61,564 nt of DNA. It comes from Bdellovibrionales bacterium RIFOXYC1_FULL_37_79. GTDB taxonomy: Bacteria > Bdellovibrionota > Bacteriovoracia > Bacteriovoracales > Bacteriovoracaceae. The position numbers and the translations under genes were made by a program. The notes below the pieces were generated by a model that was given only the letters and a program-made list of their open reading frames with translations, was not told the origin of the DNA and ran no database searches. The first letter of the stretch is position 1, and each line of letters starts with the position of its first letter. Positions 9,646 to 19,901 of the stretch are shown here, piece after piece. The stretch is from positions 1 to 61,564 of the forward strand of contig MEQB01000015.1 of NCBI GenBank assembly GCA_001770015.1, in the 5' to 3' direction.

Positions 9646-10755
9646 CTACTTTCCTTTACCAAGAAAATCTTTAATAGAATCTAAAATGGCATCCTTGTTT
9701 TTTATCTGACTTAAAATAACATCTTCTGATTTTTCTCCATATTTTGCTTTTAAGTCTTTATAAAACTGCCCCGATCCGTAGCGACTCTCCACTTGGCCAT
9801 AACAAAACACATTGGATGCCGGAATAATGTCATTATCCAGGATCTCTAAACATTGTTTGGTATCATCGGTTGACCAGTTGTCACCATCGGAAAAATGAAA
9901 AGGATAAATATTCCACTCATCCTTGTTATAATCTGCCTTGATCATGTCCCTGCACAATTTAAAGGCCGATGAGATCAGGGTTCCGCCACTTTCACGAGTT
10001 CTAAAAAAGGTATATTCATCAACTTCCTTGGCAGTGGCATCGTGAATAATATAGCGAATTTCAATATCCTTGTACTGACTTTTTAGCCATAGGTTAATCC
10101 AAAAACTCTCCGTTCGCACAATTTCTTTTTGTTCATCCCCCATAGAGCCGGACACATCCATCATATAGATAACCACCGCGGCATTTTCAAATTCCACATG
10201 GCTTTTAGCCGACCGGTATCTATAATCACCCCGAACCGGAATAATGATCGGATTATCGGAATTATAATTCCCCGTCATAATTTGTCTTTTCAGGGCTTCC
10301 TTGTAAGTTCGTTTAAAATGTTTAAGTGAATCAGGGCCTACCAGTCCAATCGAGGTATAACGGTCTGTTTCCGATTGAATGGTTTTTTTCCCCTTAGGCT
10401 CAATGTTGGGAAGCTCTAACTCCTCCCCCAGGATGCTCGCCAGTTCCTCCAGCGTTAAATCAATTTCCAGTTCTTTTTTGCCCTCGCCCTCACCTGCTTC
10501 GCCTTCGCCTGGTTGATCTTCTCCTTGCCCTAGGGGATCGCCCACTTGGCCTTCACCTTGACCGGTTCCACCTTGTTCTTTATCGCCAAAGCGAAACCTG
10601 GGGGTATCAATGGATGGCATGGGAATCTTGTAGATTCCATCACCTTTGGGTAGCGGCATTTCTCCCTTGGAAATATATTTCCTTAAATTATCGCGGATTT
10701 TTCCTTTGATAATTTTACGAAATCGGGAGTGGTCTCTTTTAATCGGATGTCCCAT
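9646..10755 (-). CDS. yeaH: YeaH/YhbH family (DUF444) von Willebrand A-like protein
   Basis: 369 residues. The N-terminus ([21 protein letters not shown]) matches DUF444 proteins. Residues 60-95 are a Gly/Glu/Gln-rich low-complexity linker. The C-terminal half is a VWA-like domain with a MIDAS motif DVSGSM at about residue 200, followed by TESFW and ESGGTLIS. The gene lies between prkA and spoVR with short spacers (17 and 3 bases), the order known from many proteobacteria. In E. coli YeaH works with the YeaG/PrkA kinase in starvation responses; here the partner is inferred from the operon. Confidence 0.93.
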   Translation of the reverse strand: MGHPIKRDHSRFRKIIKGKIRDNLRKYISKGEMPLPKGDGIYKIPMPSIDTPRFRFGDKEQGGTGQGEGQVGDPLGQGEDQPGEGEAGEGEGKKELEIDLTLEELASILGEELELPNIEPKGKKTIQSETDRYTSIGLVGPDSLKHFKRTYKEALKRQIMTGNYNSDNPIIIPVRGDYRYRSAKSHVEFENAAVVIYMMDVSGSMGDEQKEIVRTESFWINLWLKSQYKDIEIRYIIHDATAKEVDEYTFFRTRESGGTLISSAFKLCRDMIKADYNKDEWNIYPFHFSDGDNWSTDDTKQCLEILDNDIIPASNVFCYGQVESRYGSGQFYKDLKAKYGEKSEDVILSQIKNKDAILDSIKDFLGKGK

Positions 10756-10772
10756 GAACTTCCTTGTGTTCT

Positions 10773-12821
10773 TTAACTTTTTACTGAATCACCTTTGGCA
10801 AAAATGGAGGCCACAAAATTAAGTGCGTCGGTCGCACAAATTTCGCAATAACCAAAATTTTTAATCAGCCGTGATTTTACCACATCGATTTTTTCCTGGG
10901 TTTCCTTGTCCACCACTTTAGAAATAATGGTGGTGAGCTTAATGGAATCTTTTTGATCCTCAAACAGTTTAAGCTCCAAGGCCCGATGCAACCGCTCATT
11001 CATCTTATAATCAAAGGTTTTACCCTCGATGGCCAAGGCCCCTATATAATTCATAATCTCGCGTCTGAAATCATTTTTACGAGATTCGGCGATATCAATC
11101 TTTTCTTCAATGGAACGCATGAATCTTTCATCCGCATCTTCCAATTTATTGGAATATTTATTTCTGATTTTTTCTTTTTGCGTATGCGCCTTCACATTGT
11201 CTATATAGTTAGCACACAGGGTTTGAATCGCCGACTCATCCACACTAATCGCTTTTTGGACATCATTTTTCACCGTGTCCTCATATTCCTGTCTGGCCTG
11301 GGCCAGAACATCCCTATAATGATCAATTTGCTCCTGGCTATTGACTAGGGCATGATGTTTAAGTCCTGCCTCCAGTTCATTAAACACCATAAAGGGATTT
11401 AAACATCCGACTTCTCCGTGTTTAACCAACGCATTGGAAATTTTATCCTGGATATATCTGGGGGAAATCCCTTCAAGTCCTTCCCTCACCGCCTCTTTTC
11501 TTAGCTCTTTAACGTTGTCTTCGTTATAACCGGAAAGGGTTTTTCCATTGTAGAGCTTGAGCTTTTGTAGTTTGGTAAGATCACTTTTTTTAGGTTCTTC
11601 CAATCTGGTCAAGATGGCCCACACCGAAGCCATTTCAATGGTATGAGGAGCAATATGCACATGGGGAATTTTTTTGGTGTTAAAATCCTTTTGATATATC
11701 TTTACTTCGTTACTGAGCCTGGTGATATAGGGAATATCAATTTTCACAGTACGATCGCGCAAAGCTTCCATGAATTCATTACTTTGCAGTTTTCTAAATT
11801 CAGGCTCATTGGTATGTCCCAAGATGACTTCATCAATATCCGTTTGGGAAAACTTTTTAGGTTTGATTGAATGTTCCTGGCTGGCCCCCAGTAAATCATA
11901 GAGAAAAGCAACATCCAGTTTAAGCATTTCAATAAACTCCACGATCCCCCTATTGGAAATATTAAACTCTCCATCAAAATTAAAGGCACGCGGATCTGAA
12001 TCAGATCCATACATGGCAATTTTCTTATAATTAATATCACCTGTAAGTTCGGTGGAATCTTGGTTCTTTTCATCTTTGGGCTGGAACGTTCCAATACCTA
12101 TCCGGTCTTTTTCCGACAGGAGCAATCTTCTCACTTTTATATGTTTGATCACATTCAGCCAGTCACCATTATATTTCTTCATATATTCATTAAAAATAAA
12201 ACGACAGGCCGGGCACACCACCCCTTTGATGTGGGTTTTTTCCAACGATTTTTTCCCTTTGTTTATTTGTTCCAGGAATTGTTCTCTGACCTCATCGGGA
12301 ATAAGTTTCAACGGCTCCTCGTGCATGGGACAAGGAAAATGACTTTGTCCCCCCAAAATATCAGTAACTTCCTCATCAAACCATTCATAGGTATAAAGTG
12401 CACCATCGTCTATGCGGGAATATCTCTCAAGTCCCCTCTTTAACAACCTGGCAATGGAGGATTTGGCCGATCCCACCGGCCCATGCAGCAGTAAAATTCT
12501 CTTCTCGGTTCCATACCCGCTGGCCGCTGATTTGAAAAAATTCACCAACTTCATCAAATGCACATCAATACCAAACACCGCATCCTGTCCTTCACCGTTT
12601 GGATCATCAAAAAAATGATACCTGATGATATCCTTCTTATACTCCTTGTAGCTAGAGGTCCCATAGGACATGATCATGTCGTAAATTCTTTGAAACGAGT
12701 TCCTGGCCACTTTGGGGTTATGGGAAACAATGTTTAAATATTCTTGAAAATCCCCGCCCCAATGTAGGTGGGTAAAATCTTGGGTCTTGTAATGTTCTTC
12801 CATGAATTTTCTGATATCCAT
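10773..12821 (-). CDS. prkA: PrkA serine protein kinase (AAA+ type)
   Basis: PrkA/YeaG-type protein: N-terminal AAA+ domain with Walker [13 protein letters not shown] at about residue 107 and a C-terminal PrkA kinase-like helical domain. The start at 12821 ([11 protein letters not shown]) is preferred because GGAGG has proper spacing to it; the ATG two codons upstream is too close. A Cys pair (FPCPMHE ... VCPACRF) in the middle of the AAA+ domain is a feature of this family. First gene of the prkA-yeaH-spoVR operon, divergent from a PP2C phosphatase. Family knowledge: PrkA phosphorylates proteins or acts as an AAA+ protease-like factor under starvation and sporulation. A TATAAT lies at 12885-12890 upstream, without a clear -35. 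Confidence 0.95.
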   Translation of the reverse strand: MDIRKFMEEHYKTQDFTHLHWGGDFQEYLNIVSHNPKVARNSFQRIYDMIMSYGTSSYKEYKKDIIRYHFFDDPNGEGQDAVFGIDVHLMKLVNFFKSAASGYGTEKRILLLHGPVGSAKSSIARLLKRGLERYSRIDDGALYTYEWFDEEVTDILGGQSHFPCPMHEEPLKLIPDEVREQFLEQINKGKKSLEKTHIKGVVCPACRFIFNEYMKKYNGDWLNVIKHIKVRRLLLSEKDRIGIGTFQPKDEKNQDSTELTGDINYKKIAMYGSDSDPRAFNFDGEFNISNRGIVEFIEMLKLDVAFLYDLLGASQEHSIKPKKFSQTDIDEVILGHTNEPEFRKLQSNEFMEALRDRTVKIDIPYITRLSNEVKIYQKDFNTKKIPHVHIAPHTIEMASVWAILTRLEEPKKSDLTKLQKLKLYNGKTLSGYNEDNVKELRKEAVREGLEGISPRYIQDKISNALVKHGEVGCLNPFMVFNELEAGLKHHALVNSQEQIDHYRDVLAQARQEYEDTVKNDVQKAISVDESAIQTLCANYIDNVKAHTQKEKIRNKYSNKLEDADERFMRSIEEKIDIAESRKNDFRREIMNYIGALAIEGKTFDYKMNERLHRALELKLFEDQKDSIKLTTIISKVVDKETQEKIDVVKSRLIKNFGYCEICATDALNFVASIFAKGDSVKS

Positions 12822-12981
12822 TTGCATTCATTCCTCCAGAATATGTAGAGCCGCTTTGGAAATTCAACTCATTCCATTGCTTTAATTATAACCTTATACA
12901 TGATTAATTAAAAATTAAAAAAAAATGAGTTTATTTGGTATCCGACCCTTTTGATCCGTTAAGCAGAATTTCTCTCCCTAA

Positions 12982-13010
12982 TTGACAGAAACCCAAATCA
13001 AGCACAAAAT
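12982..13010 (+). promoter_or_regulatory. Probable promoter of the PP2C gene
   Basis: A perfect TTGACA at 12982-12987, then a 17-base spacer and CAAAAT at 13005-13010. The leader to the ATG at 13058 would be about 40 bases. The -10 is imperfect, so this is a candidate only. Confidence 0.45.
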
Positions 13011-13057
13011 AAGTAGGGATCAACCAGCAGGAAATTTATTGGAAAAAAAGGAAAATT

Positions 13058-13801
13058 ATGCCCTTGCTAGCGGCAGGTCAAAGTGATGTTGGTCAGCTGC
13101 GCCTGACTAATCAGGATGCCATTTATTTAAATGTAGATAAAAGAATCTTTGTAGTCGCTGATGGAATGGGTGGGCATAACGGAGGTGATATTGCCTCCAA
13201 TATGGCGGTTGAGGAAATTTCCCAATATTTACTGGCCAATGAGTCAGAAGATCCTTTAAAAAATGTCATCCACTCCATTCGATGTGCCAACGCAGCCATT
13301 TATAAAAAGAGCAAGGAAAACATTCGTCTTAAAGGCATGGGCACGACGGTTTTGACTTTTTATTTTAAAGGACCTACCCTCTATATTGCCAACGTAGGTG
13401 ATTCGCGTGCTTATCTAATAAATAAAAAAAAAATATATCAACTATCCAAGGATCATTCCCTGGTTCAAGAAAAAATTAATCTAGGGATCTATTCCAGACA
13501 GGAAGCACTGCTGGATCCGCAGAAAAACATTCTCATTCGTGCGGTTGGCTTTGAAAATAAAACTAAAATTGATGTCTTCACCTACAAAGTTATTAAACAT
13601 GACATGTTCATTTTGTGCTCTGACGGTCTCTACAACAAAGTAAATGACCAGGATATTACGCACATAATAAACGCTTGCTTGCCAGATCCCGGCAAGGCCA
13701 CTCAGGAACAACTTGACATGGCCATTAAATCCTTGATTGGACTTTCCAATATGAATGGTGGACAAGATAATATTTCAGTCATTCTTGTGGTGGCAAAATA
13801 A
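13058..13801 (+). CDS. PP2C-type serine/threonine protein phosphatase
   Basis: 247 residues, the size of bacterial Stp/PrpC enzymes. Metal-binding and catalytic motifs of the PPM family are intact: RLTNQDA near residue 15, VADGMGGHNGGD at 33-44, GMGTT, NVGDSRAYL, LCSDGLYN and GGQDNIS near the C-terminus. No membrane segment, so cytosolic. It hydrolyses phospho-Ser/Thr with two Mn or Mg ions. It starts behind AAGGA and is transcribed away from prkA, which makes the PrkA substrates or PrkA itself plausible targets. The next gene (M23 peptidase) starts about 100 bases downstream on the same strand. Confidence 0.95.
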   Translation: MPLLAAGQSDVGQLRLTNQDAIYLNVDKRIFVVADGMGGHNGGDIASNMAVEEISQYLLANESEDPLKNVIHSIRCANAAIYKKSKENIRLKGMGTTVLTFYFKGPTLYIANVGDSRAYLINKKKIYQLSKDHSLVQEKINLGIYSRQEALLDPQKNILIRAVGFENKTKIDVFTYKVIKHDMFILCSDGLYNKVNDQDITHIINACLPDPGKATQEQLDMAIKSLIGLSNMNGGQDNISVILVVAK

Positions 13802-13902
13802 GCTCATTAAACCGGCAAGTATAAAAGTTGCCAATATCCATTCCCAGCTTTAAAATAGTTGATAATTAGAGTAATCAAAGCGTAACAAGACTTGGAGTTT
13901 GT

Positions 13903-14997
13903 TTGGATCGATACCTTACAGTCATGATCATCCCGGGCAGAGAAAAAGGAATAAAATCCATCCGCATACCCAATTTTTTTTTTAGAACCTTTGCTTTTTT
14001 GTTTTTTTTGTTTTTCATACTGCTTGGAATACTGGGTTATGACTATTGGAAAATCATTTTACAGGTTTACGAAAATAAACATCTGCGAACGGAAAATAGA
14101 TTACTGAAAGAACAAATCAAACTCAATCAAATGAAAATTAATACTCTGACCGAAGACATTAAAAGAATTCATACCTTTGAAGAAAAATTAAAAATTATAA
14201 CCGGACTGAAAAATATTGATAAATCAAAAAGCTTTCTGGATTACCGCAGCCCTGACTCCACCGCCACTGACCAGCCAAAAGATCAAAGTGAAAAAAAACA
14301 GGATCATGACCAAAAAATCAATACCATTTTACAAGGTCTCAGCGGATCTATCGATAACACCAAAGAGGCAGCATATAACAAACTAAAAAATCTTTATGAA
14401 CTTAAAATTGCCGAAACTTTTGGTCAGCAAACTGGATATAAAATCACCAAAGCCTGGTCCAAACTGGCCAGCAAGACCTTTGCGCTTTCCCATGAATTTG
14501 CATCCTTTGATTATCAATTCCAACAATTAAAAGAGGTCATTAGCGACCTGGAAGTGGATATTCATCAAATCGACCAATATCTTTTGGATCAAGATTCCTT
14601 TATCAAATCAACCCCGACGCTCTTACCTGCCCGCGGTTGGATCACCAGCTACTATGGACACCGGGCCAGCCCCTATTCGGGCAGAGTCAAAATGCATGAA
14701 GGACTTGATATTGGTGGTGATATCGGAACACCGATTATCGCACCTGCCGACGGAATTGTAACCTATTCCGGTGAAAAACCAGGGTTTGGAATTCTGGTCC
14801 AACTCGACCACGGTTATGGGCTGGAAACAATTTTCGCCCACGCCAAATCATCCAAAGTAAAATTGGGAGAAAAAGTGAAAAGAGGAACCACGATTGCCCA
14901 AGTTGGCAATACCGGGATTTCCACCGGCCCTCATTTACATTACGAGATAAGAGTTAACGGTACCCCGGTTGATCCTCTTTATTATATTTTGGATTAA
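13903..14997 (+). CDS. Membrane-anchored M23 family metallopeptidase
   Basis: 364 residues starting at TTG with GGAG five bases upstream. One transmembrane helix (about 28-48) places the rest in the periplasm. Residues 55-105 form a coiled coil (LRTENRLLKEQIKLNQ), and the C-terminal 100 residues are the LytM/M23 domain: His265 and Asp269 in HEGLDIGG and the HLHYE motif (His344, His346) are the Zn-binding and catalytic residues. This is the layout of divisome or cell-elongation endopeptidases and their activators (MepM/EnvC/NlpD type). Because the Zn residues are present, it should be active on peptidoglycan cross-links. It lies directly upstream of secA. Confidence 0.93.
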   Translation: MDRYLTVMIIPGREKGIKSIRIPNFFFRTFAFLFFLFFILLGILGYDYWKIILQVYENKHLRTENRLLKEQIKLNQMKINTLTEDIKRIHTFEEKLKIITGLKNIDKSKSFLDYRSPDSTATDQPKDQSEKKQDHDQKINTILQGLSGSIDNTKEAAYNKLKNLYELKIAETFGQQTGYKITKAWSKLASKTFALSHEFASFDYQFQQLKEVISDLEVDIHQIDQYLLDQDSFIKSTPTLLPARGWITSYYGHRASPYSGRVKMHEGLDIGGDIGTPIIAPADGIVTYSGEKPGFGILVQLDHGYGLETIFAHAKSSKVKLGEKVKRGTTIAQVGNTGISTGPHLHYEIRVNGTPVDPLYYILD

Positions 14998-15038
14998 CCA
15001 ATGCCTTTACAAATAATTTGAAATTCTAGGAGTAGAAA

Positions 15039-17582
15039 ATGTTGGCGGTAATAAAAAAAATTTTTGGAACAAAAAATGATCGTGATTTAAAAAGGCTCCT
15101 ACCCTTGGTAGATTTAATCAATTCCTTCGAAGCCAAAATGAAGCAACTTAGTGATGACGAACTCAAAGCACAAACCAACAAATTCAAGGAAATGCTAAAG
15201 AACGGAACCAGCCTGGAATCTATCATGCCAGAAGCCTTCGCCACGGTCAGAGAAGCGGGTTTTAGAATCTTGAATGAAAGGGCCTACGACGTTCAATTGA
15301 TGGGAGCGATCACTCTTTTTGAGGGCAAAATTGCTGAAATGAAAACCGGCGAAGGAAAAACCCTGGCGGCTACCTTTCCCCTTTATCTTCACGGGCTAAC
15401 CGGTAATGGTGCACACTTGGTCACCGTCAATGATTATCTCGCCAAAAGAGACTCCCAATGGACTGGTAAGATACCCACCTGGTTAGGTTTAACCGTCGGT
15501 TGCATCACCTCCGACATTTCCGAAGAAGAACGACATCAGGCCTATCAATCGGACATTACTTATGGCACAAACAATGAATTCGCCTTTGATTATTTAAGAG
15601 ATAATATGAAATTTTCTCTGGAAGATTATGTTCAACGTCAACATAACTTTTGTATTGTGGATGAGGTTGACTCCATTTTAATTGATGAAGCCAGGACACC
15701 GCTTTTAATTTCAGGGCCCAGTCAAGGCAGTGTTGGATTATATACCACCTCCAACAAACTTATTCCCATGCTTACCAAGGATGCTCACTTTACCGTTGAC
15801 GAAAAATCCCGTTCCTCGAATTTTACTGACGAAGGGATCAATTTCATCCAGGAAAAGATGAATATCAATAATATTTTTAGTATTGAACATGTCAGCCTTT
15901 TACATTATTTAAATCAGTCACTACGGGCCCATCATTTGTTTAAAAAAGATGTTGATTATGTCGTCAAAGACGACAAAATAGTCATCGTAGATGAATTCAC
16001 CGGCAGATTGAAAGAAGGATCAAGATGGTCCGATGGCCTACATGGTGCCATTGAAGCCAAAGAAGGCCTCACCATTAAAACGGATAACCAAACCCTGGCA
16101 TCCATCACCTTTCAAAATTATTTTAAATTATATTCCAGGCTGGCAGGTATGACCGGCACCGCCGACACCGAAGCCGAAGAATTTATGAAAATTTATAACC
16201 TTGATGTCGTGGTCATTCCCACCAACGTTCCCATGATCCGCATCGATCAACCCGATCTCATCTACAAAAACGCTGAAGCCAAATACCGTGCCGTAGTCAA
16301 TCTAATTAAAGAACTCCATAAAAAAGGCCAACCGGTATTGGTAGGTACCATCTCCATTGACAATAACGAAAAAATTTCTAAAATTTTAAAAAAAGATAAA
16401 ATTCCTCACGAAGTCCTCAACGCTAAACAACATGAAAGAGAAGCCTTAATCATAAAAGATGCTGGACAAAAAGGCGCCGTCACTATTGCCACCAACATGG
16501 CCGGTCGGGGAACCGATATAAAACTTTCCAAGGACACCAAAGAACTAGGAGGTCTTTTTATTCTATGTACCGAAAGACATGAAGCCAGAAGAATTGATAA
16601 TCAGCTCCGAGGAAGATCCGGACGCCAAGGCGATCCCGGTGAATCCAGATTTTTTCTCTCTTTGGAAGATGATTTAATGCGAATTTTTGGCTCAAAAAAA
16701 ATTCAAGGTATTATGAATACCTTGGGTATGCATGAAGATGAACCCATTGAACATAAAATGATCACCAATGCCATTGCCAAGGCCCAAAAGAAAGTTGAAG
16801 GTTACAACTTCGAGATCCGGAAACATCTGCTGGAATACGATAACGTCATGAACGAGCAAAGAAGAGTCATTTACCGGATCAGAAAAGAAATTCTAAGCGA
16901 CAAAGATAACATGGGTTTTATCATGGAAATGATTGAGGACGTCGCCACCTATTTTGTCGATGCCTACCGACCGGCCAGAAAAGTCCCCATTGATTCCTGG
17001 GCCTGGAGTGAAATGCAAAATGGATTACAGACCACCTTCAATATTAACTACAAGCTAACAGCACTGGAATGTTCCCAAAAACATGATGGCAATATTGAAG
17101 AGTATATTGCCTCTATCGCCAAAAAAAGTCTGGAAGAAAAATTCAGCGGTTATGCGCAGGAACAAATCAAAATGGCCCTCCGAGAAATCTTGCTTTCCAT
17201 TTTTGACAAGCATTGGAAAGATCACTTGCAGGCCATGGATTCTGTCAAAGAAGGAATCAACCTACGCGCATATGCTCAAAAAGACCCTCTGAATGAATAT
17301 AAGAGAGAATCCTTTGAACTTTTCACCAACATGAAAATTGCCGTCAAAAAGTCCGTCGTCGATCATATTTTCAAAGTTCAATTTTATACCCCTGAAGAAA
17401 TTGAAGAACTAAAACGCAGACAACAGGCCCAACTCCAGGCCCAGCTTGATCAGGCCAAAGAAATCAGAAAAATGGCCGAAGATGGCAGCAAAACTATCCG
17501 AAGAGGACAAAACAAGGTAGGTCGTAATGATCCCTGCCCGTGTGGATCTGGTAAAAAATTCAAACAATGCCATGGAGCCTAA
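15039..17582 (+). CDS. secA: Preprotein translocase ATPase SecA
   Basis: 847 residues, full length. SecA is the motor that drives unfolded preproteins through SecYEG at the inner membrane. Visible: Walker A MKTGEGKT (101-108), the DEAD-like [32 protein letters not shown], the [13 protein letters not shown] helicase motif and [11 protein letters not shown]. The C-terminus keeps the zinc/SecB-binding motif [19 protein letters not shown]. The start follows AGGAG. A gene for an acidic YbjQ-domain protein begins 3 bases after the stop and is probably translationally coupled. Confidence 0.99.
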   Translation: MLAVIKKIFGTKNDRDLKRLLPLVDLINSFEAKMKQLSDDELKAQTNKFKEMLKNGTSLESIMPEAFATVREAGFRILNERAYDVQLMGAITLFEGKIAEMKTGEGKTLAATFPLYLHGLTGNGAHLVTVNDYLAKRDSQWTGKIPTWLGLTVGCITSDISEEERHQAYQSDITYGTNNEFAFDYLRDNMKFSLEDYVQRQHNFCIVDEVDSILIDEARTPLLISGPSQGSVGLYTTSNKLIPMLTKDAHFTVDEKSRSSNFTDEGINFIQEKMNINNIFSIEHVSLLHYLNQSLRAHHLFKKDVDYVVKDDKIVIVDEFTGRLKEGSRWSDGLHGAIEAKEGLTIKTDNQTLASITFQNYFKLYSRLAGMTGTADTEAEEFMKIYNLDVVVIPTNVPMIRIDQPDLIYKNAEAKYRAVVNLIKELHKKGQPVLVGTISIDNNEKISKILKKDKIPHEVLNAKQHEREALIIKDAGQKGAVTIATNMAGRGTDIKLSKDTKELGGLFILCTERHEARRIDNQLRGRSGRQGDPGESRFFLSLEDDLMRIFGSKKIQGIMNTLGMHEDEPIEHKMITNAIAKAQKKVEGYNFEIRKHLLEYDNVMNEQRRVIYRIRKEILSDKDNMGFIMEMIEDVATYFVDAYRPARKVPIDSWAWSEMQNGLQTTFNINYKLTALECSQKHDGNIEEYIASIAKKSLEEKFSGYAQEQIKMALREILLSIFDKHWKDHLQAMDSVKEGINLRAYAQKDPLNEYKRESFELFTNMKIAVKKSVVDHIFKVQFYTPEEIEELKRRQQAQLQAQLDQAKEIRKMAEDGSKTIRRGQNKVGRNDPCPCGSGKKFKQCHGA

Positions 17583-17585
17583 CTC

Positions 17586-18752
17586 ATGACAGATAACGAT
17601 AAAAATGATCTTACCCGTATTGAAGATCTTAAAGAATACCTGCATGAAGAGGATGACTCGAAACTAAGTGATCTCCTGGAAAAAGGCCCCCATCCGGAAG
17701 AAAACCCCAACCCTCCCGATTTTTCAACTTTTGAAGAAAGCAGTGATTCATCCCCTTTTGAAACATCCTTTGAAAATAGCCTGCCGGGACATACTGATTT
17801 CAACCTGGAGGAAAATCCCGATCCCCCACCCGATCTGGAGACCTCGACTGAGGAAGAAACGCATGATCGTCCCAGTTCGCCCCATCAACATTTTCCTAAT
17901 GAAAACTCTGCTAGCAATCTATCCCATCCAATGTCCAAGGAAGATCAACCCAAAACTCAGACCTATAGCTCGGTCAAATTCAAAGACATCCAAACCTTTG
18001 GCCAAAACCTTGAAACCGGCAAAATCACCACCGGAGGTAATCCTCCTTTTGCCATTTTACTTAAAAACATCAAATATAAAGATGATGCGGAAGATATTTT
18101 AAGAATCATGCGAGAATACGAATTACTTAATGCCGATAATGAAAAAACCTATCAACAAGGTCTGCAAAATGGCTCTCTTTTAATTTCCCAAATCAGCGAA
18201 TACTCCGCCATTATGCTGGCCCATAAATTTCGTCGTTTTGATTTGACCATAGAATTTGGCCTTTCCAAGGAAATTTTTGAATCAAAACATTACGACGACC
18301 ATCCCAAGGGATTGGTGACTAAAAATAATCTGCATCAAAACAAAACTGATCATAGTTTCATCAGTAACGAGACAGGCTCCCCTTCCATCATCTTATCAAC
18401 CATGACTTCCCTGCAAAATTTTGAAATTCTTAAATATCTGGATATTGTAACTGCCACCCAAACCATCTCCGAACAGGAACTTTCTGAATTTTCCAAGCCA
18501 AGCAGTGAAACCCCACTACCCTCCAAGGAGGAAAAAAATAATTATACTTTAAAACTGGCAGACACCTATGCTTTCTTGGCAGCTGAATTAAAACAAAAGG
18601 CCCTTAAAAAAGGAGGTAACGCCGTGATTGGAATTACTTATCAAATCACCCCTCTTAGGCCTACCCCCACTCATAAAAAGCCAGAGGAAATACAGTATAA
18701 AATTTCCTGTACCGGAAATATTGTTCTCGTTCGGGATGTAAATGTTCATTGA
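17586..18752 (+). CDS. Acidic, Pro-rich protein with C-terminal YbjQ-like (DUF74) domain
   Basis: 388 residues. Residues 1-115 are acidic and rich in Pro, Ser and Glu, so probably disordered. Residues 130-230 form a compact alpha/beta segment (PPFAILLKNI ... AIMLAHKFRRFDLTIEFG) that reminds me loosely of the L7/L12 C-terminal fold; that is a guess. The last 120 residues follow the YbjQ/heavy-metal-binding pattern: FEILKYLDIVTATQTI, then LAAELKQKALKKGGNAVIGITYQ and a final SCTGNIVLVRD strand. No signal or membrane segment. It is coupled to secA (3-base gap), but a secretion role is unproven. It ends next to a convergent gene with no gap. Confidence 0.6.
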   Translation: MTDNDKNDLTRIEDLKEYLHEEDDSKLSDLLEKGPHPEENPNPPDFSTFEESSDSSPFETSFENSLPGHTDFNLEENPDPPPDLETSTEEETHDRPSSPHQHFPNENSASNLSHPMSKEDQPKTQTYSSVKFKDIQTFGQNLETGKITTGGNPPFAILLKNIKYKDDAEDILRIMREYELLNADNEKTYQQGLQNGSLLISQISEYSAIMLAHKFRRFDLTIEFGLSKEIFESKHYDDHPKGLVTKNNLHQNKTDHSFISNETGSPSIILSTMTSLQNFEILKYLDIVTATQTISEQELSEFSKPSSETPLPSKEEKNNYTLKLADTYAFLAAELKQKALKKGGNAVIGITYQITPLRPTPTHKKPEEIQYKISCTGNIVLVRDVNVH

Positions 18753-19889
18753 TTAGAAACGATAGCTAAGCCCTGCATAAGTAACAAATCCCCCAGTCGT
18801 GGTTTTTAGACTGGTATCATCATCAAAGGTAAAACTTTGGGATTCACTTTGATAATCAAGCTTAAATCTAAATCCCAGTCCCATCGGCAGGTAATACTTG
18901 ATTCCCCCTCCCACCGTAACCGTAGATACCTTTCCACTGGCCTCCTCATCCCCATTGGGTGTTTTCGCAGACCCATAGGCCAAGGTTGCACCGATAAAAC
19001 CAATAATTCGATTATAGGCAAAAGGATTAGCAGAAAAATTATAATTGGCCCCCATGCCAAGTTGAAAAATGGAACGGTTTTCGGTCTCCCCATCAGTTGA
19101 TTCACTATTTGATCTGGTGTGAATGAACAATACAGGTGAAATTTTTCCGAACCAAGCAGAAGGGTTATTAAAATATTTCTCAAGACCCAGATACAAATCA
19201 TAGGTGGTGGACTTTGTATCATCCCCTTCATCGGCGGATGTACTTAAAATACTAAGGGAATAAAGCGACCAAACTTCCCAGTCACGACTGGTATCCACGC
19301 CACTTTCATCGGAAAAAATATTTCCTCCCCGTGCCGGTTTAACCTGTTTTTTATTGGAAGCGTACATATCCTCCAAATCACTTTCATCATTCAAAGAACC
19401 CTTATTGCCCCCGGAACGCGAATTGGTTCTGCGTAAATCCACCGGCACATCCTCGGATCTGCCGCCCAGATCCACGTTATTGCCCATGTCTTCCAGATTG
19501 GGATTTTCCGAATTTCCATCATCATATTGATCGGCTCCAAAGGCCAGGCTTGAATCATTGGTTAATTTCACAGGTGCAGTGATTTTAAGATTGACCACGG
19601 AATCCACATTGATCTCTTTAGGGTTAATCATTCGATATACGGCCCAAATCGTTCTAGATGGTGAAGCCTTTAAAACAACCCCCCTGGCCACCACACCCGT
19701 GGTGATGAAAAATTTGGCATGATCTCCCACCACCAGGCCATCTTCCATGCCTCGATTGATTAACATGGTTTTTTTGGTTGATGACAACCGTAATACACGA
19801 CAAGTCAGCTTCTCATCAATTTCCAGGGCAACTGCATGCAATGCAATCAAAGTGATAAATAAAATGAAAAGTAAAATTCTAAGTTTCAT
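18753..19889 (-). CDS. Exported outer-membrane beta-barrel-like protein, paralogue A
   Basis: Start at 19889 chosen because AAGG lies six bases upstream; the protein then begins with a signal peptide (MKLRILLFILFITLIALHAVA). An N-terminal domain (LTCRVLRLSSTKKTMLINRGMEDGL ... RTIWAVYRM) is shared in pattern with the adjacent gene product. A charged linker (about 120-190) rich in Asp, Asn and Ser follows. The C-terminal half has alternating strands with Gly and aromatics and ends in Tyr-Arg-Phe, the hallmark of outer-membrane barrel proteins recognised by BamA. It is the second gene of a two-gene unit with the next one (12-base gap). Function unknown; probably outer membrane. Confidence 0.65.
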   Translation of the reverse strand: MKLRILLFILFITLIALHAVALEIDEKLTCRVLRLSSTKKTMLINRGMEDGLVVGDHAKFFITTGVVARGVVLKASPSRTIWAVYRMINPKEINVDSVVNLKITAPVKLTNDSSLAFGADQYDDGNSENPNLEDMGNNVDLGGRSEDVPVDLRRTNSRSGGNKGSLNDESDLEDMYASNKKQVKPARGGNIFSDESGVDTSRDWEVWSLYSLSILSTSADEGDDTKSTTYDLYLGLEKYFNNPSAWFGKISPVLFIHTRSNSESTDGETENRSIFQLGMGANYNFSANPFAYNRIIGFIGATLAYGSAKTPNGDEEASGKVSTVTVGGGIKYYLPMGLGFRFKLDYQSESQSFTFDDDTSLKTTTGGFVTYAGLSYRF

Positions 19890-19901
19890 ACGCATCCTTG
19901 C

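Noticed and set aside
12060-12443. Plus-strand frames within prkA
   Set aside because: PrkA is a full-length, well-conserved protein in the other direction; these are shadows.
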